A DNA stretch of 64,000 bases from Scatophagus argus (taxonomy: Eukaryota > Chordata > Actinopteri > Scatophagidae): positions 10,815,950 through 10,879,949 of the forward strand of contig NC_058502.1 in the NCBI RefSeq assembly GCF_020382885.2, written 5' to 3'. The number at the start of each line of letters is the position of its first letter. Position 1 is the first letter of the stretch. This document shows, in pieces, positions 1 to 11,983 of the stretch. The translations under genes and the position numbers were made by a program. Below the pieces are notes generated by a model. The model was not told the origin of the DNA and did no database searches. It saw only the letters and a list, made by a program, of their open reading frames with translations.

Positions 1-2280
1 TATGAGCCCCTCAGGACCTGCTGCACTCTGGATTACAGCAAGGGAGACAGGTACAGTATACGAGCAGGTGCCCTCCACCGTGCTATCGAGATAAAGTCAC
101 ATGTCTTTGCATTCTCTGTCACTGAAGATAGTTCATACTGAGCCCTTGGTGCATTTTTCTCTCCACAGAAACTATGTGTCCTACTTGATCCCAATGAGCA
201 TCTTCAACATGGCCATCCAGGTGTTTGTTGTCATGTCCTCTTACCAGTCCATTGCACAGAAATTCAAGAAGACTGGGAACCCCAGGGTAAGTAAAAAGAT
301 GCTAAACTCCAACAACGTTGGACCAGAGGTATAGAGTTATGTAAATGTACACGCTTCAAGGTGGCGTTTTATGTTCATATATCAACAGTGAGACTGATTG
401 GCTCCATTTTGACGCAACTGCTATAGACCCAAACTCTGAAATTCAAGACACTGGCAGAAAATGTGATCCCCATAAAGACTCTGCTATGAAGTCATCCATT
501 GGAAGAAATCATAGGGCTTCCCCTTATATTGACATCCATTTCATACCATAATGTAGGAACGACTTCCACATGTGGTCCTTTCTCAGTGTAACAAAACAGA
601 CTGTGAATGAGGAGCATGCAGGCTGTGACATATATAGGTCATTGCTAGAGGGGGGGAGGGCTGGGCACTTCAGCTGGTAATGTGGATAGTAGCTGGTGCA
701 CAGTGAAAAGAACAATGAATCTGTGAGTAGCAAGTTCGGTAGTGGAGTTCCTCAGGGGATGAATCAGGTTGCCTCATTTTATGTTGCATAAGCCCATTGC
801 TCAGTCATCTGCGCTGGCTCTAAACACTTTACAAGGCTGCAGACTGGAGACACCAAGTTCCCACCAGAACAATGAAATTATGTAATGTGCGTAATGTGAT
901 GTATAGGTAGAAACTGCTCAGTGTGTCAAGCACACAGACATGTGTTCCATAAAAACCTGAACGGATACGATTCTCCAGAGGGAAGTGGTGGGAAGTTGTG
1001 TCTGATGTTGCTAATATATTATATTTATATATATATATAAGAGGCATTCTAAGATATATTATATCTTAGATTAATTGTCTTTTTCAAGTCAGCAGAAAGG
1101 CTTGATCAAACCTTCAGAGCTTTAGCTTGGATTTCAGTGAAGAACACAGAGTTTCCAAAGATATGAAAAATGTTGTGCTGAGTTTGACAGAAATGTGAAT
1201 AAAATGATGGACTGGACTTGTAGAATAGTTCCATTTCACGGAGAGTGCCGCCAATCCACATGTTAAGGTGCTAAATTTGGCTCTGTATGCTTATCCTCTG
1301 ACTCAGAATAATGTCTGATTTGACCCCTGGATTACAGCCACCTCCCCCTTTACACACTCTATGTTTTCAAGCCGGGCATGAATGATCTTAAGACAGATAC
1401 TGTTTTTCTCCCTTGGACTTCATCCCAGGCATATGACTTGCCCTTGAATAAAGAAAAAAGAAACTCATGACACAAGGCGCCTTCACTCTTTACGGTTGAT
1501 TGGTGACCAATCAATCTGTGTTTTCTTCATTTTTCATTCCTTTCCATATCCATCCCTCCTGATCTGCCTGCCTCGCTCTCTCTATCCTATCTCTCTATCT
1601 ATTCCCCTCTGTAGTTCAATGCCAACACTCCTCTTAAGGCTATGCTGCTCTGCTGGGGCCCCTACGGCATTCTGGCTTTCTATGCTGCCATCGAGAACGC
1701 CAACCTGGTCTCCCCTAAGCTCAGGATGGTAAGGACAGCCAGTACATAAACTGCACACAAAAAAAACCCTCCACTCTTGTAAGCTGCTCACAGTCACATG
1801 TTGGACATACCGGTACTTACATGTATGTTAAAATATCTTAAATGTCAAAGTTCCTGTGTGTTGAACAGGTTGTGGCAGTAAAAGAAAAGACACTGTGGCA
1901 AACAGAAATACATGTCTCGTCACAAGTGAAACACAGATTGCACAAATCTTCATAGGGATTGTCTCGTTTTCCTCAGTCATGACAAGTATTTGAATTTTGA
2001 TATGATTGTATTATAAATCCACACACCATGGCTTCAATTAATGAACTGAAAAAGGGTGACAAGTGTGCTTTAGTGCATTTTCACGAGACTCTGTGATGCA
2101 CCAACAACACTGTTGTGCTTGCACTTGTCTCTGCAGATGGCTCCTATCCTGGCTAAGACCTCTCCCACCATCAATGTCTTCCTGTATGCGCTGGGAAATG
2201 AGAACTACAGAGGAGGCATCTGGCAGTTCCTCACTGGGGAAAAGATTGATGCTCCTCAAATTGAGAACAAGTCAAAATAA
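1..2280 (+). CDS. rgr: RGR opsin (retinal G protein-coupled receptor), 3' part
   Basis: Partial at the window start. Coding exons: 1-50, 169-286, 1615-1728, 2137-2280; all introns are GT-AG and the frame stays open for 141 residues. RGR is a seven-helix opsin of retinal pigment epithelium and Mueller glia that binds all-trans-retinal and photoisomerises it. The visible part begins in extracellular loop 2 (YEPLRTCCTLDYSKGD, with the conserved loop Cys), then TM5, the TM6 region (LLCWGPYGILAFYA) and TM7 with LAKTSPTIN, whose Lys (codon 2155-2157) is the retinal Schiff-base lysine. The NPxxY position reads NVFLY, as expected for RGR, which departs from the usual opsin motif. The C-terminus is short and ends in ENKSK. 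Teleosts carry two copies (rgra/rgrb); I cannot tell which this is without a tree. Identification is firm. Confidence 0.95.
1048..1070. repeat. 23-nt near-perfect palindrome in rgr intron
   Basis: Two 11-base arms, TCTAAGATATA and its exact reverse complement, flank a single T. It sits in the 1.3-kb rgr intron (287-1614), next to a short TA microsatellite. It may be simple AT-rich sequence or a footprint of a mobile element. Confidence 0.6.
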
Positions 2281-2281
2281 A
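2276..2281 (+). promoter_or_regulatory. AATAAA hexamer overlapping the rgr stop codon
   Basis: A canonical AATAAA begins inside the last Lys codon and runs one base past the TAA stop (2278-2280). If used, the 3' UTR would be only tens of bases long. A second hexamer at 2567-2572 is the more ordinary candidate. Confidence 0.4.
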
Positions 2282-2566
2282 TTAAGCATACAATAATGAC
2301 ACACAATTACTGTCCTGGTGGTTTCTCACAGGTACTTACATGTCTCTGTCTGTGGGTGTATGTGTGCATGTGTCGTGTCTTGAACAGTGGTAGCCATTGT
2401 CCCGTGTAAACATTTGTCCTGGATTTGTTCGCCTTTGTTTCTGCAGTTGTATTGTAAATGGATTGGAAAAATGTTGCTGCTACAGAAAATTTTCAAACAA
2501 TTTCTCTTGGGAGGGACTACTGCCATGTAGTACATTCTACAAAACACTGGACTTGGCTACTTCTGT

Positions 2567-2572
2567 AATAAA
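2567..2572 (+). promoter_or_regulatory. Candidate poly(A) signal for rgr
   Basis: Canonical AATAAA about 290 bases after the rgr stop codon, in an AT-rich stretch suited to a 3' UTR. No transcript evidence is available. Confidence 0.5.
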
Positions 2573-3577
2573 CACATGACTTGTCCGGCTTTCTTCGTAA
2601 ATGTGATTCATTAATGTAATTTCTCTCCTTAAGTAGGGGTTGAGTTTATTTTAAGAAATGCTTTCTATAAGCAGATGTCATCCACAATGTTTCAACACTC
2701 TATTTGTTTCAAGGTTGACTTAAGTAAATAATCCTGCAAAAAAAAAGTAATTTATTAAACTTCAAACCAAATTATGTGCACACTTTAACAAATATTGGCA
2801 TTTAAATTTTTTAGTCATTGCAGCTGTTTACCTTAAACCATGTAACGTCACTTTTCTTTTAGCTGAAGCATGCTATAAATAATTTTTCCACTGACCAACA
2901 CCTCTGTCGCCAAAAGGCAGCCATCTGAGGTCTGTCAGTCATCCATTAGTAAGTCATGGGGGCAAAAGTTCCCCCTGTCAGCCGAGCATATTTTTGCTTT
3001 GAAAATTTCCTGTCGCTGTCATCTTGTCAAAGAGGGAAGAAGACCCTTAAATATTTCAACTAAAACAAAAGGTTCTAACAGAGGATTCATTTACCAGACT
3101 GCTGCAGTCCTCACTGGACAGTCAGGAAGGTGTCCTTCCCTTGTTAAATATGGAAGTGTGTGCCTGCCACTGACATCTCGACATGCTCAGTAAGGTTGTG
3201 ACTGATCTCCGTATCCAGAGTAAAACTGCTGTAATCCTCTAAACAAGAGGACCATTCTTCGATACACAGCCCCCACCACAAGTTGGAGATTAGTCTGCGG
3301 CTGTAGATTAAGTGGACGTGCTTCTCGTCTCCAGATTTGTATATTAAATAAAGACATAAGTTTGTGTGAAAGTTAAATAGCATCCAAATGAGAGATGTCA
3401 AAATTAGTTATTGGTACATATTTAGCAACATTTAAATGATGATGAGCTATAGCTGCTCCTTGAAATCCATTTGTTATTTACAGTCTATATTATTTACCTA
3501 CACACACATCACATATGATTTTTGTTTCCCCAAAAACATAACCTTAGAAACAGGGCATTACAGACATGTCTTTGTAA

Positions 3578-3609
3578 TGTATTGTCTAACCACAGCATTA
3601 GACAATACA
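3578..3609. repeat. 12-bp perfect inverted repeat, 8-nt loop
   Basis: Left arm TGTATTGTCTAA (3578-3589) pairs exactly with right arm TTAGACAATACA (3598-3609) around an 8-base loop. No gene overlaps it. Confidence 0.75.
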
Positions 3610-3951
3610 CAATGACTTACTGGTTATCATATAATCAACAGTCTTAGAGTAGGTTTCAAAAACCAAGCCAACTCTTCCACTGAATATGAGATATTTTATA
3701 AAACAGGAAAATAAGGAAGGTCATCAACATGTAACACCTGTTTAGTCTCGGGGTCACAGTGGAGTTTGTTCTGAATTTTAAATTTTAGAATACTGTTAGA
3801 AGAGCCATTGTTCTAAAGGTTGACATTTTTTAAAACTTGTGGGATACTTTAGACAGCACAAACAGGCCTGTTCACACCCTAACCATCCCATGTAAATGAC
3901 TAAATAGGCTGAAGTGTGAAGTTCTTTGAAATCCTCAAAGATTAGTTAGTG

Positions 3952-3978
3952 GTGAACATCTGGACACCAGATGTTCAC
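3952..3978. repeat. 12-bp perfect inverted repeat, 3-nt loop
   Basis: Left arm GTGAACATCTGG (3952-3963) pairs exactly with CCAGATGTTCAC (3967-3978) around a 3-base loop, about 340 bases after the hairpin at 3578-3609. Confidence 0.8.
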
Positions 3979-4439
3979 AGCCCAGATGACTGTTATCCCA
4001 TACTGTTCAAAGTAGTTAGGCATAGATTTTGTAGTCATTCCCTATAGAATCCTGTAAACTTAATTTCAAATGTCATTTGTTTGTTTTCAGTGGTCTATAT
4101 TTTACAAAAAACAATCGTCCACAAAGAGAATAATCTAAAATGTTACCTTGCAAAGATCCAGTAATTGTTGGATAGCTAATGAAGTATTAAAACTGTCTCG
4201 TTTTGTCTTTAAAATTATTATCAAAAAAGCAGCAGGATCCATTTACAAAATGTTACTCACTGTTACTAAGTTCACTTATTAAAACCTACTCTTCTTACCT
4301 TGCTTGCTTTCAAATTATTAATACAAAACCTAATCAGAAAATAAATTGTGATGTATTATTAAAGCTTAAGACGAGCAGAATTAATAACCCCACTTTTAAT
4401 TAGCAACAACATTAAACTGTTGTGTTCTGAGTGCATGAT

Positions 4440-4582
4440 GTATCTTTTGATCTTTACGCTTATGTACACGAGTAAATACAGTTGCGTAAATGTTCAAATG
4501 CATTACATTTATGTGTAACAGAGTATTTGCTGTCTTGCTACTTTTACTTGAGTAAAAGATGGGAGTTTTTCTACCGCTGGAT
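4440..4582. repeat. Decayed teleost interspersed repeat (CTTTTACTTGAGTAAAAG type)
   Basis: The 3' half carries the words common to an abundant fish repeat: a 'gagtatttgct' stretch, then 'cttttacttgagtaaaag', then a 'ctaccgctgg' ending that resembles the usual 'ccaccactg' end. A better preserved relative is at 62095-62193. Assigned from remembered consensus wording, not a database search. Confidence 0.55.
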
Positions 4583-4679
4583 GTGTGTCTGTGCTACGAA
4601 AATGAAGTAAACTTTCAGGCATCATGACAAAGATAATACCCAGAGGTTACGACACACAGTAGAAGCCCCTTAGTTGGTG

Positions 4680-4770
4680 TTTATAAGCAGATTAATTGAC
4701 AACAGCCTGTCAGTCAAGCGGGTTGTTGCATAATTATGCCGTAATTACAAATGTGCAGCATGCAAATGCA
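4680..4770. promoter_or_regulatory. Candidate enhancer-like patch with clustered homeodomain/POU/MEIS motifs
   Basis: Within about 80 bases lie ATTAATTG (4691), CTGTCA (reverse of the MEIS core TGACAG, 4707), TAATTATG (4731), palindromic GTAATTAC (4741) and the POU octamer ATGCAAAT (4760-4767). Single motifs of this length are common by chance; the density and non-repetitive texture are what stand out. Confidence 0.35.
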
Positions 4771-5143
4771 GTCCCTGTTGTCATGAGCCAAATTCTTATT
4801 TATTCCAACTAATTCAGTCATCCACAGGAAAACAGTATGGATTAGACTTTCAGATGCTGTGAAATATGTTTTATTTTTTTTATTTTATTTTATTTTTTTG
4901 ACATGCCCTAAGCAGATTGTTTTCAATGTAATCAATATACATTTTCAAGTAGAAGCCCAGACAGTGATGGACATATGGAGCCGTCATCTAATGGGAAGAG
5001 CTACTTTGATGCCACTAAACTGCTGCAGGCCGACATGATCAACCGCCAATCAAGGAGATTCTTAGACTTTCGAAGAACGCAATTAATAATTGGAAGAATA
5101 AACTTGAAACATGAAAGTAAAATAGAAGTGAGCCCTCCCATCT

Positions 5144-5203
5144 TTATTATATATATATTATATATATAATTATATTATTATATATTATACTATATATTTA
5201 TTT
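5144..5203. repeat. AT-rich (TA)n microsatellite
   Basis: Interrupted TA/TTA repeats over about 60 bases in the rgr-slc18a3 spacer. Confidence 0.9.
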
Positions 5204-6633
5204 GGACTTTTTTCTCTAGATCAAAGTAGATGCACTTAAGTACTTTTATCACAGGAGCACAAATGTTAATGGCTTTTGGCAAGACTGCACCATCAACGAT
5301 GACTATAAAACCTGTAAAAACTGTAGAATGATTTGCCAAAGAGTGATGTTTGAGCACTTTCATTACCTGCCGCATTAGCAGAGGGCATTGCTTTGGTGTT
5401 ATAAAAATACACTTGTCTCTTCTAGAGTCTGATAATAACTGGTCCTCATAGATGATGTCCACAGATTAATTATTAAACCACACTGGCGAGAGATTTACGT
5501 CAGATAGCTGCTGGATCATGTTATAGTTTGAATCCAAATGTCTGGCAGGAGACCACAGTTTGCTTTTTTTTTCCCCCATCGGCTTTCCCTCTCTTACAAT
5601 CAAACATATTCAGGTACTTAGAGTACACTGAGGATTATGTCTGGTCAGCCAGAGAAGTTTTCATATGGGCCTTTTGAGAGGATTACTCGGCAACATGACC
5701 ACGAGGGCAGCAGAAAGAGAGAATCAAAGAGAGTGAGGAGGACCGCTGCAGAAAAGAAAGAAGCAGTTATATGAGTCAACATTCCTCTGAACATGCTCCC
5801 TGCACTATCAAACTTGCAGTGAGTAAATTCAACCTTAAATTAGGAGAATCAGCTGACTCTGGAAGTTAATAACATGCAGTTAACTTGTGATGTTCTTTTG
5901 TACTACCTTATTGTTGAATGGCTGTTACAAGTTAAAGTTGAACAAAGTGAAGGTAAGATCAAAGGATGTAACGCCGTAACACAAAAAAGATCTGTAGAGA
6001 CCTCACTGGACAGGCAGTAACAGTGGATAAGAAACGCAGATGGCAAACCCGGATTGTATCTTCTTATAATGTTAAAGATTAAGGAATTTTGACTAAACAA
6101 ACAAGCAGGATTTTAGATATGAAAAGGCGAAAATGGTAACAAATGACATGCTTTCACCCTGTTTGTCTCACACACACAAACGCACACAGTTCTTTGATGA
6201 ACATGTATGCCAACCCAAAATTTCATTCGGGAGCTAGAAAGTCATCCTTAGCGACGGGATGCCAGCAGCTTTTTGAGGCTGTGCTTGTACATGGATATGT
6301 TACACAGCTGTAATGTTAGCTGTTCATGTTAGCTCAGCATGCTAAATGCTAACATTTGTAAATTATCACAAAATAAAAAGGACACCCGAGGCTGACTTGT
6401 CATGATGATTAAAAATCCCATTACAGACCATCTTACATTATTACATGAGTACTCAGTACAGTTTAGGTTGGACCACACCCATCGCAGAACCGGGCCTTCA
6501 TTTTGATCTCATCTATGCACCAATACTTTTTTAGGACTGCCTCTTGAATGGCGGTGACATAAATGTGTGCAAGTTGAAGACAAAAAGTGAAGAGGCTTTC
6601 TATACAAAGCACTCCACGATATTTCTATGCTCA

Positions 6634-6748
6634 CTCATTCACACCAGCACTTCAGGGTTCACTATCTTGCCGCAGACATGCAGACCAGAGGATCCACGGA
6701 TCGAACCGCTAAACCACTGATTAGTAGACAATCTGCTCTACCTCCCAC
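6634..6748. repeat. Decayed teleost interspersed repeat (GGATCGAACC-containing family)
   Basis: The order of words (cattcacaccagcac, cttcagggttcactatcttgcc, gacatgcagacc, ggatcgaacc, ctgattagtagacaatctgctctacctcc) follows a very common fish repeat. That family normally reads on through 'gatcgaaccaccgaccttctgattggtagacgac'. This copy has lost several segments. Based on recall of the family; a repeat-library search would settle it. Confidence 0.6.
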
Positions 6749-7150
6749 CCCAACACAACTATATGCTGCATTTTAAAAGATGAAACTCAAGCAAGCAAAG
6801 ATGTACAAAAGTGTAAAAATTGCTGAAGCCTTCCCCAGTTTCCCCAGCCAGCCTTAGTCCAAGGACATCCTGCAGAATCTACAGAATCCCTTTGCTGCTC
6901 AGAGAGGGGTGGAACAAATAGTCTGACCACCAACCTGGAGGGCATCATTTTGCTAGATCAATGCCACTTGCTCTGAATCACCGTCTTAAGTAAAATCTGA
7001 CAGCAGACACTTTGAGACTGACCTCAGGCTGCAAAAACAAGGTGAACCGTAAGTCTGCTACCTCAGATCAACATACTCAAATAGTGATGTTGATTGTCAG
7101 ATGTGAAGCTGGTTATATAACTCCGACTCCATAAAACTGCACATATACAT

Positions 7151-7174
7151 GCACACACACACAAACACAAACAC
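7151..7174. repeat. (CA)n microsatellite, interrupted
   Basis: A short CA repeat with a few extra A bases. No gene nearby. Confidence 0.9.
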
Positions 7175-7572
7175 ATGTGCACGCTTTTGAGCAGCCACAA
7201 GACAATCAATGGTAATGCTGAACACAGCTGCTCTTCCAGTCAACCTACTGAACTCGAGAAATCACACCATTTGTACACAGTGGGATTTACATGAAACAAA
7301 TGAACATGTAACAACACTGTATGCACATATAAGCTTAAGATAACAATCAAATGCACACCTAACACATTACATATTAGAAACAAAAACATATTCATTTTGA
7401 AGAAACTGTATTTTTACTGGATTAGTGTTTCAGTGTAATCTGGATTAAAGTGAAGCTGTGCGTCACTGCTCTTTAGAAATCGCCATTTTAATTCATTAAA
7501 TCGCTCACTTTGACTGACCTAGTATGGACAATATTGTGAACATTTCACACTATTCACACTCTGACCTACACT

Positions 7573-7592
7573 AACACACACACACACACACA
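7573..7592. repeat. (AC)10 microsatellite
   Basis: An uninterrupted AC run in the spacer. Confidence 0.9.
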
Positions 7593-9208
7593 AATACGCA
7601 CAGAACATCTTGTGCTAAACAGTGAATGTCACTGAGATGATCACCACCACGGCTGTTACAAACGTGACATCAAGGATGTTCTCATGGCATCACAATCAGT
7701 CTGCTGGTGGTGCTTTTCAGTCTGTCTGAACATTAGTGGAGTGTCGTCACTATTTCCCTTTCATTAGGTGTTTTCCAGCCTAAAACACATATGACACTTA
7801 ACCAATTATCTCCTGAGGACATGGATGATGAGGCGCAAGCGTGTGCAGTTTTCCTCTTTTGTCATTTATGAAAGTCCTCAGTCAGCACTGGAAGCCGCTG
7901 CACTATGTTTTGATTAAATGAATGGATTTCACTCATGGCGACGATGTTGCTATTAACCCATTCATCTACATGGATTATACTATCAGTTTTTTCAAATGCA
8001 GTGTAAATGCAGCACTGACTAAATAATGTTTACATAATTCTGCATTGCTTTCCATTCGCATCTGGAGGAAGTTGAGTTGTTGATTTTCCATACAGGACAC
8101 TTATGAAAAAAAAAAATCCATACATGAATTTTATTTACCCACGCTAATAAATGTTTTCTCTTTAACTTAATGTAAAAATACAGCTTTTACTTATTTTAAG
8201 CTATTTAAGCTTAATTTTTTTTAGATTTCTAGCCACCTCAAGAACTTAAAACAAAAATTTAGTTTCTAGAAAAACATGATGAGGATATTAGCAGGATTCC
8301 CAGCATGCATTGTCTAAGAGGTAAAACTCTCAAAGTTAACTCGGATATTTAAGGCAGCAGTTGAACTTACACTTTTATCTTAAAACAGCCTAAATTACCT
8401 GACAAGTTTACAGCGTCCTCTGCACCCCACACGTTAGTATCATATACATGGATCGCCAGGGTTGAAAAATGACTGTATATAGCGTGGAGCTATTGCGGGG
8501 GCGGCACGACAAGCCATGAATGAATGAGGCATGCATGAGCACTGCTAACATAACATGGACATGTTTGTGAGAAGGCACCCAGCTAAACGTACAGCGGAGG
8601 AGGAGTCTTCACCAAGGCAAAGACAAGAATACATGACAGGGCATATGCTCACCCCCAGCTTTCCCAATACAACGGTGGGCAACAAGGAGAGAACACTATG
8701 TGAAAATACAAGCTTCTGACAGTTTGAAACACCACCCATAGCATAAAGACAAGCCAGCTGATTTACTCAGAAACAACAGAGCTGCTACATCTGTACCTTC
8801 AAATGCTCAACTCACTTTGCATAAAGTCGTCTGCAGAGTTGCTGAGTGTGAAAAGCTGTACACTGTAGCTGAGGAATCAGTTCTTCACTCTGCTTCTCTC
8901 TGGTTTCAACTATTTTCAACTGATGAAGCAACAGCCTGCAGGGTAAAAGGCAATTTCTTTGAATGAGTGATGAATGGATTACAAATAAATTCCATTCTGG
9001 AGCCATGTAGATAAAACTTTTGGGAACCACTGCTTTAGGAATTCAGCACATCTACCACCACTAAAATCCTCACCTGGAATGCAACCTCCGTGAACTCTGA
9101 TGGTCTGATAATGGAGGAATTTGCCATTAAATGCCTTTACAGAGTGCCAAAGCACCAACATATCTGTGTGCTGCTCTTTGTCTCTCTACTGTAGGAGGCA
9201 ATCTCTTG

Positions 9209-9236
9209 TTTTTTTTTTTTGTTTGTTTTTTTTTTA
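9209..9236. repeat. T-rich tract
   Basis: Two poly-T runs separated by GTTTG. It could be the reverse-oriented tail of a retroelement, but no body is recognisable. Confidence 0.8.
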
Positions 9237-9405
9237 ATCTTTCAGGCCCAACAAGGTTATTTTTGTGCATTTGGTCACAGTGACTCTGGATTTTGTGTGG
9301 CTGTTATAAATTAATACTTTGGCAACTGCACAAGAGTACGTGTTGATCTTGAATCTCCTGAGCCACTTTCAAAGCAGATCAGAGCAAAATCACTGGGAAA
9401 ACAGT

Positions 9406-9436
9406 AAAAAAAAAAAAAAAAAAGAAAGAAAGAAAG
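9406..9436. repeat. Poly-A tract followed by (GAAA)n
   Basis: About 18 A residues grading into GAAA repeats, the usual look of a decayed retroposon tail or slippage tract. Confidence 0.85.
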
Positions 9437-9633
9437 TTGATCCCCTAACACAGCCAATCCAGGACGAGGCTGACTCTGCCCTCAACCACAGTCAGCAGGA
9501 CAGTGAACTAAAAACAGATTGTTTTCCCCGATAAAAAGAGGTGACTGGCAAAACAAGTAAACACAGTCTGATATGTGTATACACTGACAGTTTGTGTGTT
9601 TATCTGTGACTGGTCCTGCGTCGCTGTCTGCCT

Positions 9634-9700
9634 GCGTGTGTGTGTGTGTGTGCATATGTGTGTGTGTGTGCATATGTGTGTGCGTGTGTGTATGTGTGTG
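9634..9700. repeat. Compound (GT)n microsatellite with CATA interruptions
   Basis: GT/TG runs broken by CATATG and CG. They create artificial open frames of His/Thr or Val/Cys on the two strands, which are not genes. Confidence 0.95.
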
Positions 9701-11781
9701 AGGGGGATCAAGCACAGCAGTCTCTTGGGTGAACCAGAAGCTAACGCAGAGCTCCAGCCTTCATGACTCTGCTTAAGCTTTCCAGTTACAGTATGTTCAC
9801 TGGGGGAAATAAATGTGATTATCAAAGCTGTTCTCTCGCTAATGTGACGTAACATTTCATCTAAAAATAAAACGGAAAAATTCTGAGCCCCTTTTTGGTC
9901 AGATTTCTAACATACACTGCCTGGATTTAACCCGTCTACGTCAAAAACAAAGCTCCAGGGGGAAAGGACGGGCAGGACTTCTCTGATTTGTTTCAAAGAC
10001 ACTGGATCTGGATTTTTAGTGGTTTAAAGCTAAAGTCACTGCATTCAGCTCAGGATCACAGTAACATTCATCCAGCCTGACAGTTGAACACATCATGCAC
10101 TTGCAAGAACTCTTAAATGGAGGCTTCATTACTCATTCTCCAGTTGCTAACTTTTACTTGTGTTTTCTTTGTCGTGCATTATCATTTTGAGAGGACCAAG
10201 GACAAAGATGCTGAAGCAAATTGAACAGGAAATCTGCACTATTTCATGGCCAGGCTATACAGGTCAAACATGACACCCGCTTCCTCCCTGCACTTCAGCC
10301 GACATGAAAATATCTCTCCCGAGGAGAAATGCTTTGGATTGACAGGACCTTGATGACAGCTTTGTGATATCTTGACATCTTGATGAAAAACATGGTGGTC
10401 TTATTGAACACAATGGCAGTGCTGAGATCACCTGTCGCACACCTGATTCCGCTCTCTCTGTTTTACTCCACAGGAGACACAACGTTGTTAGCACACCTTT
10501 GTAAGAAGGACATAAATTATGAGTTCAATTTGTTTTAGTCTGCTTTTATTATGTAACTTCGTTGGAATGTTTCACTGTGTTTTTTGATGGTTTTATTTAT
10601 GATTTTATTTTGTGGTAATTTGTCTTCTGCTTCTTGTTAATCAGCTGGTTAATTAGAATGGCAGAACTGACATTGTTTCTATTAATGAATGAATTGAACA
10701 TTGTAGCTGGATGTCTGTTCTCTGCGTTAGACCTTTCTTTGTTAGAGTAACCAGGCCTGGGCTTCTATCCTTTACTTGCCCCTTGTGGCTATTTGAGCAT
10801 TTGCACCAAATGTCCCCAGATTATTACAAGGAATGAAAAGGAAAATGCATATTTGTGTCACAAAAATGTTCATTTTAACTTTTCCCTTGTAAAATTCTCT
10901 TTATAGTTCAAAAATCCTTTAAAGAAAAACAATCTGGACAAAAGAAATGTTCGTTACATATGGTCAGAAGTACACAAAAGGCAGCCAAACAAGGTTAGGA
11001 AGCACTGAAGTCTTGTATGGAAGTGGCTTGCTGTTAAACACTGCTCGTGCTGTCAGCATTTCATTAAAACGTGAAGCTCCACAGAGAAAAGACACTTTGA
11101 CTGTGCGCAACCTTTTTTCTAATTTGATAACCAGTGTTTTTCTGGTGTCTAAAAATTGGTGAATGGTGGTGTATAAAAATTTGAAAATCAGAATAATGGC
11201 CCTTTAACAGCCCAATCAGCCAACATGTGTGAGGACAGGAGGACATCTACTGGATGAACAGGAAGACATCACAACCAAAGAGAAAGCCAACAAGGAAATT
11301 CTTTAGACTGTAAAGTAAAATAACTCTCTCCACCTTAATCACATTTTTAAAAAAAACAGTCTTCATTAACTCGTGTTTTTGAGCAACAAATTGGCAGATT
11401 TTATCCCATATCCAGACAGAATCTGATATTCATAGGGAATCTGTTGCAGCCCACTTGACCAATTCAATCTTCCTCCACTAGATGTCAGTATTGTTTTGTC
11501 TAACTTTTTAGCTCGAATCATCAAGCAAAACCTGACAAGTCATTTCGTGTCGAGTTTATTCAGATTTCGCCTGTAAAGAATGTGAGCAGAAATCTTTCCC
11601 CAGGCAGTGAGATAAGTTAAACAGTTTCCAAAGTTCCTATTTTAAAAATGTGAAAAAAAGTGAGATGACTCCAATACTGGAGGATATCCAAGATAATTCT
11701 CTAAATGCGGTGATTTGCATTTCACATCAAATTATTTTTTTAGCTCATAAGTAGATTGGTTTCACATCGATGCTGTAGCTT

Positions 11782-11807
11782 TTCAGCACCGGTAGATGGC
11801 AGCGGCC
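11782..11807 (+). promoter_or_regulatory. Candidate RE1/NRSF site with expanded half-site spacing
   Basis: A perfect RE1 left half-site, TTCAGCACC (11782-11790), is followed after 7 bases by GGCAGCGGCC, an imperfect relative of the right half (GGACAGCGCC). Canonical RE1 sites have 2 bases between halves; REST is also known to bind split sites with wider spacing. It lies about 1.2 kb before the slc18a3 start codon. The vertebrate cholinergic locus is a known REST target. The right half is weak, so this is a candidate only. Confidence 0.4.
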
Positions 11808-11981
11808 AACTTTCTTTAAACCCCCACATCACCCGTTTCATGTCTGTTGAAAACAGAGCAAAGATCCGACGATCTCTTGAAGTTTTCCTAAAGCATAACA
11901 TCCGTACTAAATCTCCAGATTTCACTGCGGTTACATAAATTTGGACATTTACCAGCTTCTTTCAAAATATAGATAGATGGA

Positions 11982-11983
<2 letters not shown>

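Noticed and set aside
6670..6720. GGATCGAACC resembling a tRNA B box
   Set aside because: No matching A box or cloverleaf at the right distance; it belongs to a decayed fish interspersed repeat.
9508..9855. 115-residue - strand frame rich in HTHTHT
   Set aside because: It is translation of the GT/CA microsatellite, not a protein.
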